A stretch of 64,000 nt of DNA, taken from contig NZ_LT575476.1 of assembly GCF_900086655.1 (NCBI RefSeq), forward strand, positions 3,259,869-3,323,868, given 5' to 3'. Below, piece by piece: positions 52,251-61,097 of this stretch. The DNA is from Paenibacillus tuaregi. GTDB lineage: Bacteria > Bacillota > Bacilli > Paenibacillales > Paenibacillaceae. The notes under the pieces were generated by a model. The model was not told the DNA's origin, ran no database searches, and saw nothing but the letters and a program-made list of their open reading frames with translations. How positions within the stretch are numbered: position 1 is the first letter of the stretch; every line of letters starts with the position of its first letter. Position numbers and translations under genes: made by a program.

Positions 52251-53141
52251 TCATTTTATGTTGACAAAAGCGAGCACGTCATCCAGCGACTGTTCAGCAA
52301 CGGTGGAGATCAGATCCCCATACTGCTCAAGCCGCCGCTCAATCGTGAGCAAGTTAAATGCTTTGGGATCAACGCCGTGCCGGACCTCCTCCCAAAGCAG
52401 AGGTGTGGATACCGCAGCGTGCTCACGCCCTCTTGGTGTGTACGGGGCAGCCAGGCTTTTACCCGGTGCATGCTGAACATAGTCAATGTAAATTTTATCG
52501 TCCCGCTCCCGGATCATTCTCTCTGTGGTGAACAGATCGGGATACTTCTCGGTCAGGAACCTGGCCAGAAATTCCCCAAGCATGCGCAGCTGCCCGAAGG
52601 TGTACCCGCGTCGGATCGGAATCACAATCTGAATGCCTGTAGCTCCACTGGTCTTAGGGACGGATTGAATGCCCATCGATTCCAGTGCCTCCCCAATCAG
52701 ACTAACGGCCTCCATCAGCCTGCCAACGAGCTGCTCACTCGGATCAATATCCAGCACCCATTCCGCAGGCTCTTCTCTTCCGATATAATCAAATGACGGA
52801 TGAAATTCCAGAGCGGCCAGATTCCCCAGCCATAACAGGGTTGGCAGAGAATTGAGATTTATATAATCCACTCCGTCATGTGTGGCGGTGGAGACGAATT
52901 CGGGAAGCGGCTTGGGCGCATTCTTCTGATAGAAGAACTGCCCCCCCACCCCACTCGGATAACGAATGGTGGTCAAATACCGGTTCTTGCAGTACAGCAG
53001 CAGGTAAGGAGCCAGAGCAATCAGCTTCTGCAGGTACATCGCTTTATGTATGCCGAGCTCCGCCCACAGCATTTTCCCGGGATGAGACACCTTGATTTCA
53101 TAACCTTCCACCTCAATTACACCAGTATCTTCCCCGTTCAT
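52251..53141 (-). CDS. ligD: NHEJ primase-polymerase (LigD polymerase domain, separate gene)
   Basis: 296 residues of the archaeo-eukaryotic primase fold: metal-binding Asp131 and Asp133 (EWVLDIDPS), the nucleotide loop KTSGATGIQIVIP, and the third acidic residue in KIYIDYVQHAPG. It fills gaps and adds nucleotides at broken ends during non-homologous end joining. In Mycobacterium it is fused to ligase and nuclease; here it stands alone, its start overlapping the ligase stop by 4 bases. Confidence 0.93.
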   Translation of the reverse strand: MNGEDTGVIEVEGYEIKVSHPGKMLWAELGIHKAMYLQKLIALAPYLLLYCKNRYLTTIRYPSGVGGQFFYQKNAPKPLPEFVSTATHDGVDYINLNSLPTLLWLGNLAALEFHPSFDYIGREEPAEWVLDIDPSEQLVGRLMEAVSLIGEALESMGIQSVPKTSGATGIQIVIPIRRGYTFGQLRMLGEFLARFLTEKYPDLFTTERMIRERDDKIYIDYVQHAPGKSLAAPYTPRGREHAAVSTPLLWEEVRHGVDPKAFNLLTIERRLEQYGDLISTVAEQSLDDVLAFVNIK

Positions 53142-54049
53142 AAAGGAATCCCTCCCAGATCAATGACTTTAGGATGGCGAAGAAGACCCAGCTCCGTGAT
53201 CTCCCTTCCGGTTACCCGCCCTTCAAGCGGCTCATCCAGCCAGTGAATCTCCGCATTCCTAAGCCCCTCTGGCAGCACCGGGAAATAAGCCTCTACTCCG
53301 GCTCCGGCGGGAAGCTCCCTGAGCCTGAGCTTCACCCGCTCATTCAGCCCGGAGGAGACGCGTCCGAAATAGCGTCCCTGCTTTTGCATGACTAGACTGG
53401 AGATTCGTCCCTCTTTCCAGATGATGCCTGCAATGGCCACGTCAAAATGCAGGATGGTCTTCCGCTTGAACCAGTCCTTGTGCTCCTTGCCTTCCTTGTA
53501 CCTACTGGAACACCGCTTGGCGACGATCCCTTCCCAGCCATGCTGGGTCACCCAGCTCCAGAGCCCGTCCACGTCTTCAAATTGTTCCGCCAAATGAAGC
53601 GGAGGCTTCCAGCCATCGGCAAGCAGCTCAAGCTGCCGCCTACGCTCTGTGTAAGAACGATTGCGGAGATCTTCATCTCCGATACGAAGCAGGTCGAACA
53701 AAATGTACTGGACCGGATGCCTTGCGACCGAGCGGCGGATCAGCGACGCGTCCGTTAATTTGTCCCGCTGCTGCATCAGCTGAAAGCTTGGCTGGCCGGT
53801 ATGGCCATCCAGAATAACGGCCTCCCCATCTATCAGAAAAGTGCCCGGCAGCTTCGATAAGACTTCAACCAGATCCGGATAATTCCGGTTCTTGGGCAGC
53901 ATTTTTTTGGAATACAGCTCCACCTTTCCGTTATCTACCCAGGCGAGAATCCGGAAGCCGTCCCACTTAAGCTGGTATATCCACTCCCCGCCGGAAGGCA
54001 GCTGTTCGGTCAGAATCGGGGACATGGGCGTAAAAGGATGCATATGCAT
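53138..54049 (-). CDS. ATP-dependent DNA ligase (LigD ligase domain, separate gene)
   Basis: 303 residues. Adenylated Lys28 in motif I (YQLKWDGFRI), motif III FLIDGEAVIL, motif IV WEGIVAKR, motif V KDWFKRKT, and a C-terminal OB fold. It seals breaks held by Ku. There is no phosphoesterase domain. Second gene of ku-ligase-polymerase, 3 bases after ku. No clear ribosome binding site precedes the ATG at 54049; an ATG two codons later is possible, and coupling to ku translation is likely. Confidence 0.93.
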   Translation of the reverse strand: MHMHPFTPMSPILTEQLPSGGEWIYQLKWDGFRILAWVDNGKVELYSKKMLPKNRNYPDLVEVLSKLPGTFLIDGEAVILDGHTGQPSFQLMQQRDKLTDASLIRRSVARHPVQYILFDLLRIGDEDLRNRSYTERRRQLELLADGWKPPLHLAEQFEDVDGLWSWVTQHGWEGIVAKRCSSRYKEGKEHKDWFKRKTILHFDVAIAGIIWKEGRISSLVMQKQGRYFGRVSSGLNERVKLRLRELPAGAGVEAYFPVLPEGLRNAEIHWLDEPLEGRVTGREITELGLLRHPKVIDLGGIPL

Positions 54050-54052
54050 CGG

Positions 54053-54982
54053 TTAAGACCCTGTCTTTCTCCGGCGGGGTTTGGCCGCTGCCTTGGAGGA
54101 TGTGGTCTTGGTCTTTTTGGAAGAGGAGCGGGAAGAAGCTTTGGCTTTGCTTGTCCGCTTGGCCGCTGGCTTAGCCGCTTCTGTACCTGAAGCTTCCTTC
54201 TTGCTCCCGGCAGCGTCCTGGCTCTGTTTCAAGCTTGCTTTCAGCGCCTCCATCAGATCGATAACATTGGTCTTCTTCTCTTCAGGAGCAAACTTCACTT
54301 CCTTGCCTTCCACCTTGTCTTCTATCGCATCCATCAGCCTCTCTCTATACTCATCCTCGTATTTCTCAGGCTCAAAAGGTGCGGCAAGCTGCTCGATTAG
54401 CATCTTGGCCATTTCCAGCTCGCGTTCGTCCACTTCTGCCTCCTTAGGCAGGTTCGGAATCTGCTCCTTGGGGCGGATTTCCTCTGCATAATACATGGTG
54501 GACATAGACAGCACACCATCGATAATCCGAACCGCCGCCAGGCTGCTCTTCGAACGTAGACTGATATTGGCAATACCGATCTTCTTCGTATCGGTTAACG
54601 CCTGAACCAGCAGATTATAGGCATGTGTCCCGCTCTCCTCTGGCGCAAGATAATAAGTTTTCTGGAAATAGACGGGGTCAATCTCCTTCAGATCCACAAA
54701 ATCCAGAATCCGAATCTCGCGTGAAGTTTCGGAGGCCAGCTTCTCCAGCTCTTTCTTGTCAAAAGTCACATAATGTCCCGGCTCATATTCATACCCCTTC
54801 ACAATCTCATTCCAACTGACATTCTCCTCACACTTCGGACAGGTCCGGTGGTACTGGATCGGTACGTTGAACTCCTTATGAAGCATCTTCATCGGGATAT
54901 CATTGTCATGCGTAGCCGTGAACATCTTCACAGGGACGTTCACCAGTCCAAAGCTGACGGCTCCCTTCCATACGGTCTGCAT
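54053..54982 (-). CDS. ku: Ku protein for non-homologous end joining
   Basis: 309 residues: the Ku core (TVWKGAVSFGLVNVPVKMF, TYYLAPEESGTHAYNLL, SMSTMYYAEEIR) followed from about residue 250 by a Lys/Ala/Ser-rich tail (KRTSKAKASSRSSSKK) of the kind that binds DNA and helps slide from ends. CPKC in the core is typical. GGGGGA favours the ATG at 54982 over 54994. First gene of the operon; the homodimer encircles broken DNA ends and recruits the downstream enzymes. Confidence 0.95.
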   Translation of the reverse strand: MQTVWKGAVSFGLVNVPVKMFTATHDNDIPMKMLHKEFNVPIQYHRTCPKCEENVSWNEIVKGYEYEPGHYVTFDKKELEKLASETSREIRILDFVDLKEIDPVYFQKTYYLAPEESGTHAYNLLVQALTDTKKIGIANISLRSKSSLAAVRIIDGVLSMSTMYYAEEIRPKEQIPNLPKEAEVDERELEMAKMLIEQLAAPFEPEKYEDEYRERLMDAIEDKVEGKEVKFAPEEKKTNVIDLMEALKASLKQSQDAAGSKKEASGTEAAKPAAKRTSKAKASSRSSSKKTKTTSSKAAAKPRRRKTGS

Positions 54983-55227
54983 ATTATCCCCCATTTCTGT
55001 AGGCTTCCTGTTCTGATATGGTTACTTCGTATATAACCTCAACCTTCATCTGCTCAATCAGGTAATCTTAGCTAACCTGCCGTATTTCTTGGCCGGAATG
55101 AGGTTATAAATGAAGCAAACACAAACAGGGTTAGATTGTGGAAGACGGCACATTGGTTTGTAGATAACGGAGAATTATAAGTAGAGGTCAGCATGGGGAC
55201 ATTTGTTGCCTATGCAGATATTGCAAA

Positions 55228-55256
55228 TTGACGAATCAGGAGATTAGGTATAGAAT
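55228..55256 (+). promoter_or_regulatory. trhO promoter
   Basis: TTGACG (55228-55233), 17-base spacer, TAGAAT (55251-55256), about 98 bases before the start codon. The leader contains a short AGTCC/GGACT hairpin. The remaining 54.99-55.23 kb shows no gene. Confidence 0.6.
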
Positions 55257-55353
55257 TTACTTTTGGTTTTATTTTAAGCTCAGTCCAATTGCTGCGCGGA
55301 CTATTGCAGTCACGCGGTGTGAATTTAAATACATTTAGCAAGGGTGATTTTAT

Positions 55354-56241
55354 ATGTCCAGTCCATATCAGATTCTGCTGTTCTATAAATTCGTTCATAT
55401 CGATGATCCTGAAGCCTTTACGGCTGAACATCTGCAGTACTGCAAGGAGCTTGGGATCAAAGGCCGTATTCTGATTGCCGCAGAAGGTATCAACGGTACA
55501 TTGTCAGGCACTGTGGAGCATACCGAGCAGTATATGCGCGATCTGCGGGCCAACCCGCTGTTTGAGGATATCGTGTTCAAGATCGATCCGTCTGAAGGCC
55601 ACGCCTTCAAGAAGCTGTTCGTCCGTCATAAGCAGGAGCTGGTTACCTTCCGGGTTAACGACCGGGAGCTTGACCCGAACAAGCTTAGCGGCAAGCGGCT
55701 CTCTCCTAAGGAGTGGCACGACCACCTGGAGCGTGAGGATGTCATCGTACTGGACGGCCGGACCGATTACGAGTATGATATCGGCCATTTCCGCGGCGCA
55801 ATCCGTCCTGAGGTCGAATCCTTCCGTGAATTCCCGGAATGGATCAAGGACAATCTCAGCGAACATAAGGACAAGACAATCCTGACTTACTGCACCGGCG
55901 GTATCCGCTGTGAGAAGTTATCCGGTTATTTGCTGTCAGAGGGCTTTAAGGATGTTGCCCAGTTAGAGGGCGGCATTGTGACCTACGGCAAGGACCCTGA
56001 AGTTCAAGGTCGCCTGTTCGACGGCAAATGTTATGTATTCGATGAGCGGATCTCCGTGCCTATCAATCGGACGGACGAGGATATCGTAGTAGGCAAGTGC
56101 TTCCACTGCGGGACAGCGAGTGACCATTACGTCAACTGCCCGGTCTGCAATCTTCAGCACATCAGCTGCCCGGATTGTGAAGAGAAGCATGAGCATTACT
56201 GCTCCGATGAATGCCGTGAGAAGGCTGAAATGGTTGTTTAA
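55354..56241 (+). CDS. trhO: tRNA uridine-34 5-hydroxylase, rhodanese family
   Basis: 295 residues, YceA/TrhO architecture: an N-terminal acylphosphatase-like domain ([15 protein letters not shown]), a rhodanese domain with active Cys180 ([16 protein letters not shown]), and a C-terminal Cys-rich segment (CFHCG, CPVC, CPDC, CSDEC) that likely binds zinc. With molecular oxygen it forms 5-hydroxyuridine at the wobble position. Monocistronic with promoter and terminator. Start ATG preceded by AAGGGTGA. Confidence 0.94.
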   Translation: MSSPYQILLFYKFVHIDDPEAFTAEHLQYCKELGIKGRILIAAEGINGTLSGTVEHTEQYMRDLRANPLFEDIVFKIDPSEGHAFKKLFVRHKQELVTFRVNDRELDPNKLSGKRLSPKEWHDHLEREDVIVLDGRTDYEYDIGHFRGAIRPEVESFREFPEWIKDNLSEHKDKTILTYCTGGIRCEKLSGYLLSEGFKDVAQLEGGIVTYGKDPEVQGRLFDGKCYVFDERISVPINRTDEDIVVGKCFHCGTASDHYVNCPVCNLQHISCPDCEEKHEHYCSDECREKAEMVV

Positions 56242-56256
56242 GCAGCACACAAATAG

Positions 56257-56288
56257 AACCGCCCCCGCATTGATTGCGAGGGGCGGTT
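56257..56288 (+). terminator. trhO terminator
   Basis: 9-bp GC-rich stem (56257-56265 with 56280-56288) with an inner CGCA/TGCG pair, followed by TTTTTTT (to 56293). Textbook intrinsic terminator. Confidence 0.9.
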
Positions 56289-56301
56289 TTTTTGAATGAG
56301 T

Positions 56302-57345
56302 TTATTTATTGGGTACAGTAAGTACAAACTCTGCCTTGGGAATGTACACCTTCTTGCCGTTTCTCTCGGAATAAGGCTTTACAGTTATAGACTTCGCTCT
56401 TTCTTTTAAAGGCTCATACATTCTGGAGAACCAGTACATATCCCCTCTCCCGTCCCCTCTTGCCCCCTTAGGTTTCAGCACAGTTCCCTTGTCATTCACA
56501 AGCTCGAACTGGATATTGGCAAATCCATCAATTTTGTATTCATCCGGAAGTTTTTCTGCAATATCTTTGATTTCCTCTCCCGAGTTACCCTTCATTTCCA
56601 TATCCAGGCGGACACTGATCGGCGACAGTTCGAGCTTCAATATTTTGAGAACATTATCTCCAAGAATCTTTGTTTCCTCAGGCTGAAACAGAATATTTTG
56701 TTTTCCTGCTTTTTTAACAGGAATCTTAATCACATAATCATGCTTCCTCTTTGCATCATAAATCTTTACTCCGAGTTCAAATTGATCGGGAATTTGTAGA
56801 ATCTCGGTAGTTTCCATATCTTTTAAAATGACAGAATTCAAGGTGCTTATCAGCAACGAGTTAGAGGCCCCTCCTTTTTCCAGCCAAGACCAACCCCCTC
56901 CGGTATTCACAGGCTTGTCATTGATAAGAAAAGAAATATGATTTGCGGGGTCTCCAATTTTCTTTGAGCCATCCAACCATTGTTGGAAAGACTGCTTTGT
57001 GCCGTCCGCCGCTTTTCTTGTTAATACAAAGGACACCCGATTTCCGTCGTAGATAAAATCTGAGACCGTAAAAGTAACTTTGTCATGAGTTACACTCTTA
57101 TTCACATTAGAAGATAGGCCAAGTTCTTTGGCCGCCCTCAAACCTGCGTCTTCAGACAGGCTAAATCCACTTTTCGCAGGTGATGAGGTTTTGGCTTTAA
57201 CAGCTTTTACAGGAGATGCTGCCTGTGCCGGATATTCCGGAAGAAGCGACACGCTCAGGACAGCGGCTACTGCAGCCGAAGTACATATTTTCAGAAATTT
57301 TCCTTTACTCGCATTTCCCTTAAGATTCATAGGTTTCATATTCAT
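56302..57345 (-). CDS. Secreted copy of the anti-sigma sensor domain
   Basis: 347 residues. Signal peptide (basic start, hydrophobic core near 20-36, AQA/AS cleavage region), then a region that aligns throughout with the extracytoplasmic part of the next gene: GLRAAKELGLSSNVN, FIYDGNRVSFVLTRKAADG, LKDMETTEILQIPDQFELGV and VKPYSERNGKKVYIP. The cytoplasmic sigma-binding part is absent. It may compete with or assist the membrane sensor. AGGAG precedes the ATG. It is the last gene of sigma-anti-sigma-this, 91 bases after the anti-sigma gene. Confidence 0.8.
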   Translation of the reverse strand: MNMKPMNLKGNASKGKFLKICTSAAVAAVLSVSLLPEYPAQAASPVKAVKAKTSSPAKSGFSLSEDAGLRAAKELGLSSNVNKSVTHDKVTFTVSDFIYDGNRVSFVLTRKAADGTKQSFQQWLDGSKKIGDPANHISFLINDKPVNTGGGWSWLEKGGASNSLLISTLNSVILKDMETTEILQIPDQFELGVKIYDAKRKHDYVIKIPVKKAGKQNILFQPEETKILGDNVLKILKLELSPISVRLDMEMKGNSGEEIKDIAEKLPDEYKIDGFANIQFELVNDKGTVLKPKGARGDGRGDMYWFSRMYEPLKERAKSITVKPYSERNGKKVYIPKAEFVLTVPNK

Positions 57346-57436
57346 ATTCTTATTCTCCTTTTCTATTCCGACAATCCCGATTCAAAACCCCAATTCCAAA
57401 CCGGGTATGTGAGGTGTTATTTACTAAGTAATGACA

Positions 57437-58648
57437 TTATTTGCTTGGCACAGGAAGCACGTACTCCAGCTCTGGAATATATACTTTCTTTCCGTTTCGT
57501 TCGGTAAAAGGCTTCACAGTAATAGATTTAGGTCTTTTTGTTTGTGGCTCATAGGTACCGGTGAACCAGTACATATCCCCTCTCCCATTTCCCGTTGCCC
57601 CAAGAGGTTTTAGCAGGGTTCCGTTATCGTCTGCCAGGTCGTATTTGATATTGATAAACCCATCAATTTTGTACTTGTCCGGAAGCTTCTTAGCAATCTC
57701 TTTAATATCTTCGCCTGACTTCCCTTCCATTTGAGCATCCAGCCGAACGGTAGCTGGTGTCATTTCGAGCTTCAAAATTTTAAAGGTGTTATTTCCTAAT
57801 GATTTTGTCTCCGTAGGCTGGATCAGAATGTTGTTCTGTCCCGCTTTCTTAACCGGAATTTTAAAGCTGTACCAATAATCCTGCTTGGCATCATAAATCC
57901 GGACTCCAAGATCAAATTGCTCGGGAATCTGCTGAACTTCAGTAGTACTATCTTTTAAGAGAACCGCATCCATTGTGTTAATGATAATGGAATTAAACTC
58001 ATCGTTCTGGGCTTTGGACGTTCCCATACTTGTATTGACCCGTTCGCCATTTACGGTAAATTCAATTTGGTTGATCCCCTCTCCCTTCTTCCAGTTCTTA
58101 TTGCCCAGCCAATCAGACAGGGATAAGCTGTTCCCATCAGCGGTATGCCTGGTCAGCACCATCGACAGACGGTTTCCGTCATATAGTAGATCTGAAATGG
58201 TTAACGTTGCCCCGCCATGTTCAAGGCTGAGATTCACATTGGTCGATAACCCTTGCTTACTTGCGGCCTTAAGCCCCTCATCTCCTGAAGTGCTGAATAT
58301 ACCTCCCACCAGCGGGATATGCCTCAGAGCCTCCGCCATGACCGGAGAGACAAAGCCAGATCCGATAATAAGCACACCTGCCGCTGCCGCTGCGGAGATG
58401 GAGATAAGTAATGTCCTCAATCCGCGCTTCACAAGGCTCGGTCTTGTTGTGATCTGATCTAATTCACCTAACTTCATATGCTGAGATTGGCCATTCTCTG
58501 ATCCCAACCTCATTGACCCCTGATCCACTTCATTCAAATGTGCATACAGATAATCCATACGCTGACGAATCATTTCTGGCAAATGCTCTGCCTCCTCCTT
58601 TTTCAATTTCCCCAGCTCCTGGTTCAAATTTTGCTGTCCGCCGGTCAT
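57437..58648 (-). CDS. ECF anti-sigma factor with DUF4179/DUF5643-like sensor
   Basis: 403 residues. A cytoplasmic helical part (about 1-77) is followed by one membrane helix (about 78-100, LLISISAAAAAGVLIIGSGF) and a ~300-residue extracytoplasmic sensor beginning HIPLVGGIFS, typical of DUF4179 anti-sigma factors of Bacilli. It should hold the ECF sigma factor inactive until a cell-envelope signal arrives. It overlaps the sigma gene by 4 bases (ATGA). Signal unknown. Confidence 0.88.
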   Translation of the reverse strand: MTGGQQNLNQELGKLKKEEAEHLPEMIRQRMDYLYAHLNEVDQGSMRLGSENGQSQHMKLGELDQITTRPSLVKRGLRTLLISISAAAAAGVLIIGSGFVSPVMAEALRHIPLVGGIFSTSGDEGLKAASKQGLSTNVNLSLEHGGATLTISDLLYDGNRLSMVLTRHTADGNSLSLSDWLGNKNWKKGEGINQIEFTVNGERVNTSMGTSKAQNDEFNSIIINTMDAVLLKDSTTEVQQIPEQFDLGVRIYDAKQDYWYSFKIPVKKAGQNNILIQPTETKSLGNNTFKILKLEMTPATVRLDAQMEGKSGEDIKEIAKKLPDKYKIDGFINIKYDLADDNGTLLKPLGATGNGRGDMYWFTGTYEPQTKRPKSITVKPFTERNGKKVYIPELEYVLPVPSK

Positions 58649-59178
58649 ATGTTAACCCTCCTTTCCGCAGAATCGACAAGCCACTCAGCTAATGTGTGCC
58701 TCGCCCGGTGAAGACGCGTCTTGACCGCCGCCTCTGTCATATCCATGAGCTCAGCCACCTGACGCAGCGGCAGGTCCCGGAAGTAATGAAGAATCACAAT
58801 CGTACGGGACACTTCTTCAAGGCGGTATACCGCATCACGCAAATCCATTCTTTCCGCATTAACGGAAGTGTTATGATAAGAGCCCTCCTCCTTGTGCAAG
58901 CTCAAGACTTTGGAGCGCCCCCGGAGAATCAGGTTGCATTCATTAATCAGGATGCGGAATAACCATGTTTTGAAAAAAGCCGGATTCTCGAGATTAATCA
59001 AGGATCGGTAGGCTTTAAGCACCGTTTCTTGCATCGCATCGGCACAATCTTCATCCTTCTTCACAATCGAGCGAGCCACATTATACATTTGGACCTCATA
59101 TTGCTTGATCAGATTAATGAAGGAGGCCTGGCTTCCTGCCTGAGCCCTTCTTACTTCAGATTCTTGGTCTGTGTTCAA
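58645..59178 (-). CDS. ECF RNA polymerase sigma factor
   Basis: About 177 residues: region 2 (FINLIKQYEVQMYNVARSIV, KDEDCADAMQETVLKAYRSL, FKTWLFRILINECN) and region 4 (EEVSRTIVILHYFRDLPLRQVAELMDMTEAAVKTRLHRARHTL). Resembles the SigW/SigV-like groups. GAGAGGGG lies against a TTG at 59187 and 10 bases from the TTG at 59178, which gives the start MNTDQES and is preferred. It forms an operon with its anti-sigma factor. Confidence 0.9.
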   Translation of the reverse strand: MNTDQESEVRRAQAGSQASFINLIKQYEVQMYNVARSIVKKDEDCADAMQETVLKAYRSLINLENPAFFKTWLFRILINECNLILRGRSKVLSLHKEEGSYHNTSVNAERMDLRDAVYRLEEVSRTIVILHYFRDLPLRQVAELMDMTEAAVKTRLHRARHTLAEWLVDSAERRVNI

Positions 59179-59248
59179 GATGCGCAATCCCCTCTCTTGA
59201 CTAACTTCTTCCTAAATTCTGCTAATTAGATGGCCCATTCCGGTAAAA

Positions 59249-59255
59249 GGTTACA
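59249..59255 (-). promoter_or_regulatory. Possible ECF-type -35 element
   Basis: TGTAACC on the minus strand, about 70 bases before the sigma factor start codon, resembles ECF -35 elements of Bacilli (TGAAAC/TGTAAC). No convincing -10 (CGTC/CGTA) was found at 16 bases, so self-activation is only a suggestion. Confidence 0.3.
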
Positions 59256-59266
59256 TAAAAAAAGAA

Positions 59267-59294
59267 AACAGTCAGGCTGATGATCCTGACTGTT
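59267..59294 (-). terminator. Terminator of the amino-sugar acid operon
   Basis: 10-bp perfect stem (59267-59276 with 59285-59294) followed on the minus strand by TTCTTTTTTT. It ends the operon whose last gene is 59358-60071. Confidence 0.85.
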
Positions 59295-59357
59295 CACGGT
59301 TTGGTACTATTCTGCTACATATGGATGAAAGCATCCGGATGAAAACTTCATTATAGA

Positions 59358-60071
59358 TTAGGCATCATAATTGACCAGATAATGCTGAAGCTCTGTGTTA
59401 TAATGACCGATGCTGTACTCCATGAGCACTCCGCTTGAATCATAGGAATGTCTGATCCTCTTCAGCAGCATCTTGCCTTGGGGAATCAGCAGCAGCTCTC
59501 CCAGCTCCTCCGTTGCCTCGGCAACGGTAAAGCTGTCTCTAAACTTCTCCAGCTCAATATGGTGCTCTTCAATGAGCTCATAGAGTGACTGATGGTCCAG
59601 ATCGCCCAGGTCTTCATCGGAAAACACCGATCTAAGATAATGCGTGTAGTGAACATACGGGTGGCCGTCAAGAATATACAGACGGTTCACTTGCAAGCAC
59701 ATATCCCCGAACATTCCGTAAAGTTCGGAATTGTCCTCCGTACGAATGACCTTAAGGCTCAGCAGCTTCTTCTGAATCTTATGCCCTTCTTCCACCAGGA
59801 CTTCAGTGAAGCGCTTGCCCTTTGACAGCTTGGAGAAGGAGGTATTGCGGATAACCTTGGTTCCGATTCCGCTGCGCTTCTCCACATAACCTTCCTGGGC
59901 CAGCTCCTTCACCGCATTACGCACTGTCATTTTACTTACAGCAAATTCCTGCTCCAGCTGCGGTTCGGAGGGGATCAATGAACCCAGCGGATAAATCCCA
60001 TGCAGAATACGATCCTTAATAGCTTTCTTGACCTGCAAATACAAGGGTCCTCTATTCCGATTGATGGACAT
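59358..60071 (-). CDS. GntR-family (UTRA) regulator of the amino-sugar acid operon
   Basis: 237 residues: winged helix (LIPSEPQLEQEFAVSKMTVRNAVKELAQEGYVEKR) and UTRA ligand domain (VNRLYILDGHPYVHYTHYL, LLLKRIRHSYDSSGVLMEYSIGHY). It is the last gene of the operon, 9 bases after the kinase, and probably represses it until a phosphorylated or free sugar acid binds. Its operator would lie outside the window. Confidence 0.9.
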   Translation of the reverse strand: MSINRNRGPLYLQVKKAIKDRILHGIYPLGSLIPSEPQLEQEFAVSKMTVRNAVKELAQEGYVEKRSGIGTKVIRNTSFSKLSKGKRFTEVLVEEGHKIQKKLLSLKVIRTEDNSELYGMFGDMCLQVNRLYILDGHPYVHYTHYLRSVFSDEDLGDLDHQSLYELIEEHHIELEKFRDSFTVAEATEELGELLLIPQGKMLLKRIRHSYDSSGVLMEYSIGHYNTELQHYLVNYDA

Positions 60072-60080
60072 TTCAGGTCC

Positions 60081-61097
60081 CTACCTTTCTACATCAAGCA
60101 CAATCTCTGTCATTGTCTGCAGAATTTCAGCTTCAGTTGAAGTTGGCGTATCTCCAGCCACGGTATGAGCCAGCATTGCGGCTCTTGCTGCGAATTCTAC
60201 GGTATGCTTAGCAGGGAGGCCCTGTGCCTCCCCATGTATGATCCCACTGGCGAACGCATCCCCAGCTCCAATCCGGTCGTAGACTGAGAACGTGAGCAGA
60301 CGTGAGAACTCAAACTGCTCTTCCGAGTAAATATACCCTAACAACGAGTGTGTGTTGTCCGAATTGACAACCCGGTGCGTGCCTGCAATGGTACGGATAC
60401 CGTACTGCTGCGCGACCAGCGGAATCAAATGCTGGAGCTGGGCCATCCGGTCCGTCTGCTCAGTCTCCATGCCGAGGATGAGTATGGCATCTTTCTCGTT
60501 CATCATCACGATATCCGCCATCCGCAGCATATCCTCGTAGTGCGGGCGGGCGGCTGTGTAACCGTTATCCCCCCAAAGTGAAGGCCGGTAATTACAGTCA
60601 AAAACCACGGTGCGTCCAGCGGCCTTCATCTCCGATGCGAATGCCTTCATCTGACTGCGGACAGCATCGTTCATAGCCAGGGTAATCCCGCAGAAGTGGG
60701 CCATGTCCATATTCCCGGCAATTTCTTTAAAGTTATAATTGTCCGCTGCAGCCGTATTAAAGCTGCTGGCCAACCGGTCCGTATAAGTCACCCGGCCCGG
60801 TCTTGCCCCAAAGCCGTTCTCCAAAAAATACATCCCCACATACTTGCCGTTCCTGCTGATGTAATCGGTCGAAATTCCAAGCTTCCGCAAATAAGCGAGG
60901 GCCGCTTCTCCCACCGGATTGGAAGGGAGCGTTGACACAAGGTAACCCTTGTGGCCGAACTTGGACAAGGCCGAGACAATGTTGACCCCTGTCCCGGAGA
61001 ATGTGAAGTTCAGGGTGTGTGCCTGGACCAATGACTCATACCCCGGAACTTGAAGCCGCATCATGACCTCGCCGAAGGCCGAGATCCGTTTAGCCAT
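60081..61097 (-). CDS. PfkB-family sugar kinase, KDG-kinase-like
   Basis: 338 residues: N-terminal ISAFGEVMMRL, substrate GG region FSGTGVNIVSALSKFG, and C-terminal RIGAGDAFASGIIHG with the catalytic Asp. Close in pattern to 2-keto-3-deoxygluconate kinases. With the aldolase next to it, it likely phosphorylates the keto-deoxy acid made by the lyase. The ATG at 61097 overlaps the aldolase gene by 8 bases. Confidence 0.88.
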   Translation of the reverse strand: MAKRISAFGEVMMRLQVPGYESLVQAHTLNFTFSGTGVNIVSALSKFGHKGYLVSTLPSNPVGEAALAYLRKLGISTDYISRNGKYVGMYFLENGFGARPGRVTYTDRLASSFNTAAADNYNFKEIAGNMDMAHFCGITLAMNDAVRSQMKAFASEMKAAGRTVVFDCNYRPSLWGDNGYTAARPHYEDMLRMADIVMMNEKDAILILGMETEQTDRMAQLQHLIPLVAQQYGIRTIAGTHRVVNSDNTHSLLGYIYSEEQFEFSRLLTFSVYDRIGAGDAFASGIIHGEAQGLPAKHTVEFAARAAMLAHTVAGDTPTSTEAEILQTMTEIVLDVER

